DNA from: Candidatus Sulfotelmatobacter sp.
GTDB taxonomy: Bacteria > Acidobacteriota > Terriglobia > Terriglobales > Acidobacteriaceae
Length of the DNA stretch: 34,433 nt
Direction of reading: 5' to 3'
Assembly (NCBI GenBank): GCA_030040965.1
Contig: JASHOT010000121.1
Span: 1 to 34,433, forward strand
Below the pieces are notes generated by a model. The model was given only the letters and a program-made list of their open reading frames with translations, did not search any database and had not been told where the DNA came from. Shown here piece after piece: positions 25,571 to 32,210 of the stretch; the stretch's first letter is position 1; every line of letters begins with the position of its first letter. A program made the translations under genes and the position numbers.

Positions 25571-26428
25571 TCACGGTTTCTTTGGCAGTGTCGCACACTG
25601 CTCCGCCGCTTCCTTAACCAGAAAGCCCATTTTCGGATGGCTCGGCTCCAAATCCACGTGAATGCCGCTTTCCCGCAATGCCGCTGACGTTACCGGCCCG
25701 ATCGATCCCACAAAAACTCGCGTCAATGCTCGCAGCATCTCACCCCGCAAGACCATCTCCTCGGCGATCTGCAGCAAATGTCGTATTTGCACCGCGGCAG
25801 TCGCCAGCAGCACGTCGACCGCACCTCGCGCGATGGCCTCGACGGCTTCCCGCAACGCAGTGGTGTCCTCGGGCAGACTCCATGCATAGATGTGAAGCGG
25901 TAGAATCCTCGCCCCGCGTTCCGCCAGCCCCGCCAGCAGTTCCGGACTCGATACGCCATGCTCCTGCACGGCCACCGATCGCCCCTGTAACGGGATTGCA
26001 TCCCGCTTTTCATCGAGCATCTGCAGAAGTTCCCGCCAGGTATTCGGTTCAGGAACAACTGCCGTGACCGGCACACCCAACTCGCGCAAGGCTGCGACCG
26101 GCTTTGGTCCCCGCGCGATTACGGTTACCCCGCTCAGAGCCGCGACGAACTCCTCCCGTGGACAGATAGCCCTCGCCGACTCGGCGAGCGCGCGCGTCCC
26201 GACTCCCGTCAGAAAGATGACAACATCGAGTTCGCCATTCCTCAGCGCCCTGACGAATTTCGCCACATCGCCGTGATCCTCTGCAGGAACTTCCCGGGTC
26301 GCCGGAGCGATAATCGCGCGGCCCCCATGGTTCGTGATGAGCTGTGCCATCTCTCGCGCACGCCGGCTCTCCAGCGCCAGAACGCGCGCACCCTGAAATC
26401 CTGTTTTGCTGTGAACGTCTTGGGGCAT
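25571..26428 (-). CDS. hemD: Uroporphyrinogen-III synthase
   Basis: 285 residues with the two-domain HemD layout: ARVLALESRRAREMAQLITN, VVIFLTGVGTRALAESA, VTVIARGPKPVAALRELGVP, VAVQEHGVSSPELLAGLAER, VDVLLATAAVQIRHLLQIAE and VFVGSIGPVTSAALRESGIH. It closes hydroxymethylbilane to uroporphyrinogen III, the last common precursor of heme and siroheme. HemD proteins share little sequence, so the call rests on these spaced motifs. It is the last gene after nirA and the FNT channel. NirA needs siroheme, so a pathway-specific copy is plausible. Confidence 0.88.
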   Translation of the reverse strand: MPQDVHSKTGFQGARVLALESRRAREMAQLITNHGGRAIIAPATREVPAEDHGDVAKFVRALRNGELDVVIFLTGVGTRALAESARAICPREEFVAALSGVTVIARGPKPVAALRELGVPVTAVVPEPNTWRELLQMLDEKRDAIPLQGRSVAVQEHGVSSPELLAGLAERGARILPLHIYAWSLPEDTTALREAVEAIARGAVDVLLATAAVQIRHLLQIAEEMVLRGEMLRALTRVFVGSIGPVTSAALRESGIHVDLEPSHPKMGFLVKEAAEQCATLPKKP

Positions 26429-26495
26429 GGACTACAGACTAGCGCAATTGCCCAGGCGGGAGGCAACATCATCGACTGCGGCAATTCCCGCCTGG

Positions 26496-27341
26496 TCATG
26501 CTGCTTCCAGTGGCAAGCCCGCAGGTGATTCTTCACGCACTGCGCTGGGCTCAATTTTCCTGCGCGCAAACGCGGCGTACATGGCCAAGCCGACGAACAC
26601 CGATCCGCCAAGCAGATTGCCGAGCGTGACTGGAATCTGATTCCAGAGCCACCATTGCTCCAGGGAAACTTTCGCACCCATCAACATTCCCGCCGGAATG
26701 AGAAACATGTTCACGACGGAGTGTTCAAATCCCTGAGCAAAGAACGTGAAAATCGGCAGCCAGCAGGCGACGATCTTGCCCAGCGTCGAGCGCGACGTCA
26801 TTCCCATGACCACGCCCATGCAGACCATCCAGTTGCACAACACGGCTTTGACGAATGCGATCGCCAGGCCGAGTCCGCCGAGTTTTGCATAGCCGAGCGT
26901 CTTCGCCTCAGCCGCGGCGGCGATCAGAGCCGCCGCACCAGTTGGAGCGGCGCGGAAGAATTGCGTCTGCACGGCCGCGTAGAGCAGCGCGTAGAACATT
27001 GCGCCGAGGAGATTGCCGAGGAAGACATAGGCGAGATTCAGCAGGGCTGTGCCAAAACCCGCCTCGCGCCCAAGCAGGGCCAGTGGAACTAGGGAAAAGC
27101 TTCCGGTGACCAGCTCCAGCCCGAGTACAACAATCATCGCGAAACCGACGGGGAAAATGATTGCGCCCACCAGAGGTGGCAGCCCTTGCGCGTTCGAGGC
27201 GAATGCAAGACTTGTCGCGAATGCCAGCAGGGCGCCGGAGATCGCCCCGCGCAAAAGCAGCCGCGCGGCTGGAAGATTGAGCTTTGTTTTTCCGGCATCG
27301 ATCATTGCGCGCACAACATTTGCCGGATCCACGTAGTCCAT
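26496..27341 (-). CDS. Formate/nitrite transporter (FNT) family channel
   Basis: 281 residues from the ATG at 27341 (MDYVDPANVVRAMIDAG), preceded by AAAGGA at a good distance; an upstream start at 27365 is less likely. Six hydrophobic segments with FNT features are visible: the LLLRGAISGALLAFATSLAF opening helix, LVTGSFSLVPLALLG, FLGNLLGAMFYALL, CNWMVCMGVVMGM and GFEHSVVNMFLIPAGMLMG. The family forms pentameric channels for formate, nitrite or related anions. Its place between nirA and hemD indicates nitrite import or export in assimilation rather than formate. Confidence 0.92.
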   Translation of the reverse strand: MDYVDPANVVRAMIDAGKTKLNLPAARLLLRGAISGALLAFATSLAFASNAQGLPPLVGAIIFPVGFAMIVVLGLELVTGSFSLVPLALLGREAGFGTALLNLAYVFLGNLLGAMFYALLYAAVQTQFFRAAPTGAAALIAAAAEAKTLGYAKLGGLGLAIAFVKAVLCNWMVCMGVVMGMTSRSTLGKIVACWLPIFTFFAQGFEHSVVNMFLIPAGMLMGAKVSLEQWWLWNQIPVTLGNLLGGSVFVGLAMYAAFARRKIEPSAVREESPAGLPLEAA

Positions 27342-27419
27342 GAGAGTTCCTTTCCAGACAGACATCTAAATGTGCTGCGGAACGGGCCCCGATAAGAACG
27401 GGCCGCGGGTGATGTTGCT

Positions 27420-29033
27420 CTAGCTTGCCTCCGGTATGGGAAAATCCCCAACGCCGCCGCCGATCTCGCCAACCACCTCATCCTGATCCTCATGGGACAC
27501 GAATGGAAACACCTGCTCTTGTTTATCTTTATCCATATCCATGCGTTTCAAGATGCGGCTTACGACCTCTGGCAGCGTCTCATCGCAGGCTGCAATCTCC
27601 ACAATCTGTTGTCCGGCTGCCGCATGCGGCCCGGTGCGTCCGCCTGCATAAATCGCAACCGCGTCGACCATGTCTTCGCCAATTCGCGCCTTGAATCCGC
27701 GAAAGCCGATGTCGGCGGCTTCATGGTTCCCGCATCCGGCCGGGCATCCCGACCAATGCATCCGAACTGGATTCCGCCGGGTACCCAGCTGCTTCTCCAG
27801 AGCGCTCGCCAGTTTGGCGGCGTGCCCTTTGGTGTCAATCTGCGCCAGATTGCAGTAGTCGGTGCCGGTGCACGCCACCAGACAGCGCCGAAAAGGCGAA
27901 GGGCCCGGCGAAAGCTCCTGCAGCAAATCTTCTTCCAGCAACTGAGAAACCCGATCCACGGGCACATTCGGCAGAACCGCATTCTGCCCGGTCGTAAGGC
28001 GAATCTCACCGTTCCCGTAGTCGTCGGCAAGCCGAGCCAGTTCTTCCATCTGCTCGGGATAAATCCGGCCTTCGGGTACGCAGAGTCCAATGGATCGAAA
28101 CCCTGGCTGCTTCTGCCAAGCCACACCGAGGTGATCGTTGTCATGGCTGCCGCGCACATCTCTTCCTGCCGGGGACAGTTCATGGTCCAAACGGTTCACG
28201 AGTTCGTGCCGCAATCGCGGCAATCCCCATTCCTCGATCAGGAATGCGAACCTGCATTTCGAGCGTGCTTCGCGCGGGCCGTGATCGCGGAAGACGCGAA
28301 TCAGCTCAGCCGCGACCCGCGCCGCGTCATGGGGTTCCACAAAAATGTCGAGCGGCGAGGCGATCGTGAACCCTCCCGAGCCCATCTTGCCGCCCACCAG
28401 TATGTTGAAACCGGCACGGTCTCGCCGCATGGCCGGAATCAGCGCCAGATCCTGGGACTCGCTGTGGGTGCAGTTTTCCAGACATCCCGTGACCACCACA
28501 TTGAACTTTCGGGGAAGATTCGTGAACTCCGGATTGCCGTCTTCGCCAACGATCGCCCGGTCTAGTTCCTGTAACACGAGCGACGCATCGAACAGTTCGT
28601 TGATCGTCAAGCCGGCGAGCGGACAGCCGTTGATGTTGCGGACGTTGTCCATTCCGGTCTGCAGCGAGTGCAAATCGACGCCGCGCAGCTTATTCCAGAT
28701 TTCGGGCAGACTCGGCAGAGCGAAGCCGCGCAGTTGAATCTGCTGGCGCGTCGTGACGTCGAGTACGCAATTCCCCAGCCGGCGCGACAGGTCTGCAATC
28801 GCCCGCATCTGTACGCTGCTGGTGAACCCATTTGGCATGCGGATGCGCATCATGAAACGGCCGGGGGTCGGCCGTCGGTAGAAGACTCCCACCCATTTGA
28901 GCAAATCCTTCTCCGCCGCGGTCAGCGATTCATGCCCTTGCGCTATCAGCCGCGCCAAATCTTCACGGATTCGCAGGCCATCGCCGTTCTTCAGAGCTTT
29001 CGCGACCTCGGCCGCATTCGATCCTGCCCGCAT
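27420..29033 (-). CDS. nirA: Ferredoxin-type assimilatory nitrite reductase
   Basis: 537 residues. It reduces nitrite to ammonium with siroheme and a 4Fe-4S cluster. Two pseudo-repeats are visible: FYRRPTPGRFMMRIRMPNGF with RQQIQLRG, and later GQNAVLPNVP. The cluster cysteines are Cys388 and Cys394 (CTGTDYC) and Cys430 and Cys434 (CPAGC). MDNVRNINGCPLAG and VTGCLENCTHSE are typical of NirA rather than of sulfite reductase, although the two families are close. The ATG at 29033 follows GGGGGTG. The last 40 residues are acidic and not conserved. It heads an operon with the FNT channel and hemD. Confidence 0.92.
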   Translation of the reverse strand: MRAGSNAAEVAKALKNGDGLRIREDLARLIAQGHESLTAAEKDLLKWVGVFYRRPTPGRFMMRIRMPNGFTSSVQMRAIADLSRRLGNCVLDVTTRQQIQLRGFALPSLPEIWNKLRGVDLHSLQTGMDNVRNINGCPLAGLTINELFDASLVLQELDRAIVGEDGNPEFTNLPRKFNVVVTGCLENCTHSESQDLALIPAMRRDRAGFNILVGGKMGSGGFTIASPLDIFVEPHDAARVAAELIRVFRDHGPREARSKCRFAFLIEEWGLPRLRHELVNRLDHELSPAGRDVRGSHDNDHLGVAWQKQPGFRSIGLCVPEGRIYPEQMEELARLADDYGNGEIRLTTGQNAVLPNVPVDRVSQLLEEDLLQELSPGPSPFRRCLVACTGTDYCNLAQIDTKGHAAKLASALEKQLGTRRNPVRMHWSGCPAGCGNHEAADIGFRGFKARIGEDMVDAVAIYAGGRTGPHAAAGQQIVEIAACDETLPEVVSRILKRMDMDKDKQEQVFPFVSHEDQDEVVGEIGGGVGDFPIPEAS

Positions 29034-29056
29034 TTCACCCCCAATTTGATCAAGGT

Positions 29057-29083
29057 TGTGCTATCAAGCGAATGGTTAGCACA
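29057..29083 (-). promoter_or_regulatory. Inverted repeat just upstream of nirA
   Basis: TGTGCTA, 13 bases, TAGCACA: a perfect 7-bp inverted repeat 24 to 50 bases before the nirA start codon. It could be an operator for a nitrogen or nitric-oxide regulator. No matching regulator is in the window. Confidence 0.45.
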
Positions 29084-29188
29084 CGAAAGGCGAGCATTAG
29101 AAATGCAAAATACGAATCAGTTGGATCACGCGAGAACGGACAAGTCGGGTGCGGAAATTTGCCGCGAAATATGCCCGATTTTCGGAGG

Positions 29189-29215
29189 GCGTCCTCATTT
29201 TCGCAAATGAGACGC
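29189..29215. repeat. Hairpin upstream of nirA
   Basis: GCGTC, one bulged C, TCATTT, loop TCGC, AAATGA, GACGC. It is an 11-bp stem with one bulge, about 160-180 bases before nirA. It also contains a TGAGAC half-site on one arm and GTC(C)TCA on the other, so it may be a protein site or a leader hairpin. Confidence 0.6.
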
Positions 29216-29368
29216 ATCGAATCTTTGCGTTGCGAAAGGTTGAGGATGGTCTGCCACGTAAGTGAATCTGGCAGCGCGGATCGACGTTCTTGCGGTGGCA
29301 AGGCGGCCTCGCTACGAACTTTTTGCTGCTTGGCGAGCACCCAGGGCGCAGGCTCAAGGCTTCGAACT

Positions 29369-29395
29369 TGAGACAGTGTCTCAGGATGAGACTCG
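29369..29395. promoter_or_regulatory. Perfect palindromic activator site upstream of the PilZ-like operon
   Basis: TGAGACA, G, TGTCTCA (29369-29383) is a perfect 15-bp palindrome, followed by the half-site GATGAGACTCG (29385-29395), which is shared base for base with the che operon upstream region. The sites are centred about 138 and 124 bases upstream of the predicted sigma-54 start near 29514. Confidence 0.7.
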
Positions 29396-29487
29396 ACCGA
29401 CTTTTCGCCTCACATTTTGCTCTTAGAATTGCCGCTAACCCTATGAAAATCCTCCCACCTCGGTGCTAGTCCTTCCGTTCGCAGAGA

Positions 29488-29503
29488 TGGCTGCCGTGTT
29501 GCT
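29488..29503 (+). promoter_or_regulatory. Sigma-54 (-24/-12) promoter of the PilZ-like operon
   Basis: TGGCTGCCGTGTTGCT: TGGC at -24, TTGCT at -12 and exact GG-N10-GC spacing. It lies about 106 bases downstream of the palindromic activator site. The leader to the first start codon would be about 170 bases and includes a strong hairpin. Confidence 0.7.
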
Positions 29504-29529
29504 CGATTCTCACGTGAACCGCGGATTCC

Positions 29530-29568
29530 GGCTCCCCACAGCTCTTCCTAACCGGGAAGAGGGGAGCC
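29530..29568 (+). repeat. Strong leader hairpin of the PilZ-like operon
   Basis: GGCTCCC (29530-29536) pairs with GGGAGCC (29562-29568), enclosing CTCTTCC, TAACCG, GGAAGAG (29542-29561). Two 7-bp perfect stems are separated by a one-sided internal loop. There is no T run after it. It lies about 16 bases into the predicted transcript and may stabilise or attenuate it. Confidence 0.65.
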
Positions 29569-29685
29569 CAACCGCACTTTAGAAGCATTCGGCAATCGGC
29601 ACTCAGCATCCGGCCAGAAAGTCTGCGAAAGTTCTCCCTGGCTGAATGCGGATGGCTGACTGTTGATTGCTGGCAAAGGGACAAG

Positions 29686-30063
29686 TTGGCACAACAAGGG
29701 ACAGCGACCGCACGCTCCGCGCAGAACGCCAGCAACGTGGCGGGGCTGGCCCGTTTCTTTCCTGAGGCCAGCCCGGTGCGCATCCCGGTGCAACTGGCTC
29801 GCATCGTGCACAGCGAAGAGGTCGCGCCCAAGCCGGCTTCCGCAAACTTTACCGAAAGCACGGTCATCGAATTCGGCACTCCCCGCGAAGTTCTATTTGC
29901 CTGCAACACGCCGCTCGAGTTCGCCGATGGTGTTCGCCTGCGCAACTCTGACGGCTCGCTCGATATTGAGGCTTCCGTCGTCGCCGTGCAGTATCACCCC
30001 GGTCAAACCATCGTAGCGGCACGCTTTCGGCGCGAGGTTCCTAACTGGATCGTGAAATCATGA
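29686..30063 (+). CDS. Small PilZ-like domain protein
   Basis: 125 residues from a TTG at 29686 preceded by AAAGGG. A flexible N-terminus leads to a beta-rich domain: RFFPEASPVRIPVQLARIVH, STVIEFGTPREVLFACNTPL, RLRNSDGSLDIEASVVAVQY and HPGQTIVAARFRREVPNWI. The strand pattern resembles a PilZ domain, but the RxxxR and (D/N)xSxxG c-di-GMP motifs are not clearly present, so it may not bind the nucleotide. It is the first gene of the accessory operon. Its stop overlaps the next start (ATGA). Confidence 0.7.
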   Translation: MAQQGTATARSAQNASNVAGLARFFPEASPVRIPVQLARIVHSEEVAPKPASANFTESTVIEFGTPREVLFACNTPLEFADGVRLRNSDGSLDIEASVVAVQYHPGQTIVAARFRREVPNWIVKS

Positions 30064-31289
30064 CTCCTTCCACACCCGTACAAGACCTTGCCACGCAATG
30101 GAACCTGGCCCGCCGGCTCTATCCCATTTATTTCGAGCTGGCGCGCGAGTTCGTCATTGATGTCAAGGCCTGCAGCGATCTCGAAACCGGCAACGAAACG
30201 CCCGGCAAAGAGGCCGTCCAGCAGGCCAACCGCTGGCTCGAAGAAATGGACCAGGCCATCCACGTGCACCAGTTGCGCCAGTTCCTGCAGACCAGCTCGC
30301 TTGTCGATCAAGACGGCATCACCAGCCTCATTCACCATTTCATCGCAAAACCAACGAAGAGCGATGCGATACGCGACAAGATTGATTTCCTGCTGGTGCA
30401 ATATTTCAGCCAGCTCGCTCCCACCGGCCTCGCCGACGCTGAGGTCGATCTCGCTTATGTGGCGCACTCTCTCGAGCCGGTTCTCGGCCAGATCGAACTG
30501 AAGCAGCCGGTTTGGCTAAACGCGGTGGACCGCATCCTCGAAGCCGCACGGCGCTGCAAATCTTTGGACGAGCTTCTGCATGGCGGAATTCTTGAGCAAG
30601 GTCGCAAGGCCAAAGCCCAGGCAGGCGATCTGTTTTACCTTCCCGTCGCTCTGGTCGGCTTCACGCGCTTCGGATATCTGATGCGCCGCGTGTTTTTCCG
30701 CCTCATGTTGGGCGATCTGAACATCATTCTCGACGGCCTCACCGAACTCGAGGAAAAGGGCGTCACCACCATCGACTGCCGGCGGGCACAGTTTTCCGCC
30801 GAGGAACCGATCCTGCGCCTGCGCATGATTTGCCAGTCGTGGAAGGTGATGTTTCAGGCGGAATATTCCTCCGGATCGCCGTTGCGCATGCTGGTCGATC
30901 TGCGCGCCTCGGTCGAGCATGCCCTTGGCCGCGGAAAAGCGGCGGAGGCGCAAGCCAACGAAAAACCGGCTGCCGCAAAACCTGGCGTCGCGGCGAAACC
31001 GGCCGCTGCGGCCAAACCGCCTGCGGTCCAGGCGAAACCTGCAACGGCAAAGCCTGCGGTGCCGGCGAAGTCGGCTGCAGCCACAAAGCCAGCAACCAAA
31101 TCCGCCCCTGCTCCAGCCCCCAAGACGGCGAAAACTGCGGCCGCAGCCGGCGCGAGTGCCGCCAAAACTGTAGCCAAGGCCCAAGCCACCCCTGTAGCGA
31201 AGGCGAAGCCGGCTGCGCCAGCGGCTCCGGCTGAATTTGAAGTCTCGGGTACGCCAGGATGGGATCCGGATTCAGAATCGTCCAAGTGA
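30060..31289 (+). CDS. Unknown protein with a histone-H1-like Ala/Lys/Pro tail
   Basis: 409 residues. The first 295 are a mostly helical soluble domain with no family I recognise (LARRLYPIYFELAREFVIDV, FLLVQYFSQLAPTGLADAEV, VALVGFTRFGYLMRRVFFRL). The last 110 residues are a low-complexity tail built of Ala, Lys and Pro (AAKPGVAAKP, PATAKPAVPAKSAAATKPA), ending with an acidic GWDPDSESSK. Such tails bind DNA or other polyanions, or act as flexible linkers. There is no signal peptide or membrane span. It is translationally coupled to the PilZ-like gene and followed, after a period-7 repeat, by the DHp gene. Confidence 0.85.
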   Translation: MTPSTPVQDLATQWNLARRLYPIYFELAREFVIDVKACSDLETGNETPGKEAVQQANRWLEEMDQAIHVHQLRQFLQTSSLVDQDGITSLIHHFIAKPTKSDAIRDKIDFLLVQYFSQLAPTGLADAEVDLAYVAHSLEPVLGQIELKQPVWLNAVDRILEAARRCKSLDELLHGGILEQGRKAKAQAGDLFYLPVALVGFTRFGYLMRRVFFRLMLGDLNIILDGLTELEEKGVTTIDCRRAQFSAEEPILRLRMICQSWKVMFQAEYSSGSPLRMLVDLRASVEHALGRGKAAEAQANEKPAAAKPGVAAKPAAAAKPPAVQAKPATAKPAVPAKSAAATKPATKSAPAPAPKTAKTAAAAGASAAKTVAKAQATPVAKAKPAAPAAPAEFEVSGTPGWDPDSESSK

Positions 31290-31344
31290 AGAATTGAAAA
31301 CGTCTCCGGTTGCGGGAAAGGCCAGCAAAACAATCACCGGTCGT

Positions 31345-31420
31345 TGAGAACTAAGAATCGATAGCCGAGAACTAAGAAACTGACGACTGACGACTGAGAA
31401 TTGTCGACTGAGAACTGAAC
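31345..31420. repeat. Period-7 repeat inside the accessory operon
   Basis: About ten consecutive 7-base units resembling TGAGAAC or TGACGAC (for example TGACGAC TGACGAC TGAGAAT TGTCGAC TGAGAAC) fill the gap between the unknown gene and the DHp gene. The last units reach the GTG start at 31423. Confidence 0.75.
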
Positions 31421-31422
31421 TC

Positions 31423-32136
31423 GTGGACACTCCGACCGTACTGATAATTTCCGATGACGCCGAGCTCTCGCGACGCGTGACCGCGCGCTGGCAGGCGGAG
31501 CGCACCGTTCCCACGTTCACGCTTCTGAGTGGGGAACTCTGGCCGCGCTTCGCTGTTGATGCCTTCGACGTTGCCATAGTCGACAACCTGCGCCGTGATC
31601 TGCTCTCTGTCGTCCTCGAACCACTGCACTCGACCGGCCAGCCGATTTTCTTTCTCTGCCATGAGGGCACGACGGACCGGTTGATCCGCGATCGCTGGCC
31701 GCGCGTAACCATCCTGCGCCGCAATCCGCACGGAAGTGAAAATCCGCGAGAGGGTGCAGCCTGGCTGGACACTCTCGTTTTCGCCGCCAGTGAGGCTGTA
31801 CACCGTTCGCGTGCCGAGGCCCGCGCGCGGGCTGCGGAGACCAGCTGTGCGGCACTCGAGCGCCAGGCCACGCTGGGACGCTACATGCTGGAAATGCGTC
31901 ATAGCCTGAACAACGCGCTCACTTCCGTGCTGGGAAACTCCGATCTGCTGCTGCTCGAGCCGGGCAGTCTTTCGGCGCAGACCCGAGCCCAGATTGAGAC
32001 CATTCGCAACATGGCGCTGCGCATTCACGAGATCATGCAGCGCTTTTCGTCGTTGGAAAAAGAGATGAACGTGGCAGCGCAACAGGCCGGAACCGACGCA
32101 GCGCACCTGTACGCGTCCACAAGCGCGGGCCGTTGA
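31423..32136 (+). CDS. Pseudo-receiver plus DHp (histidine phosphotransfer) protein without ATPase domain
   Basis: 237 residues from a GTG. The N-terminal half looks like a degenerate receiver (TVLIISDDAELSRRVTARWQ, then AFDVAIVDNLRRDLLSVVLE) with an acidic pair and a possible Asp but no clear Lys motif. A charged coiled coil follows, then a HisKA-like DHp helix pair: LGRYMLEMRHSLNNALTSVL with the candidate His, GNSDLLLLEPGSLSA, and QIETIRNMALRIHEIMQRF. The frame ends 30 residues later with no HATPase domain, so it cannot autophosphorylate. It could accept phosphate from another kinase, as Spo0B or ChpT do, or act as a dimerisation scaffold. Confidence 0.8.
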   Translation: MDTPTVLIISDDAELSRRVTARWQAERTVPTFTLLSGELWPRFAVDAFDVAIVDNLRRDLLSVVLEPLHSTGQPIFFLCHEGTTDRLIRDRWPRVTILRRNPHGSENPREGAAWLDTLVFAASEAVHRSRAEARARAAETSCAALERQATLGRYMLEMRHSLNNALTSVLGNSDLLLLEPGSLSAQTRAQIETIRNMALRIHEIMQRFSSLEKEMNVAAQQAGTDAAHLYASTSAGR

Positions 32137-32172
32137 ACACAAATGAATTGAAGATGCGGACCTCGACACCAA

Positions 32173-32195
32173 AGACTGAGAACTGAGAACTGGGA
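32173..32195. repeat. Period-7 repeat before the second cheR-like gene
   Basis: GACTGAGAACTGAGAACTGG holds two exact TGAGAAC units plus a degenerate one. It is the same family as 31345-31420. Confidence 0.65.
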
Positions 32196-32210
32196 AGAAC
32201 TGGAACCGAA

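Larger units (their letters stand above)
29034..29685. other. Divergent regulatory region between nirA and the PilZ-like operon
   Basis: About 650 bases without a believable gene. It holds, from left to right, an inverted repeat close to nirA (29057-29083), a hairpin with TGAGAC (29189-29215), the perfect TGAGACA/TGTCTCA palindrome with an extra half-site (29369-29395), a -24/-12 promoter (29488-29503) and a strong leader hairpin (29530-29568). Confidence 0.7.

Noticed and set aside
29072..29371. Small plus-strand open frame between nirA and the PilZ-like operon
   Set aside because: No ribosome site, Arg/Ser-rich composition, and it runs through regulatory repeats.
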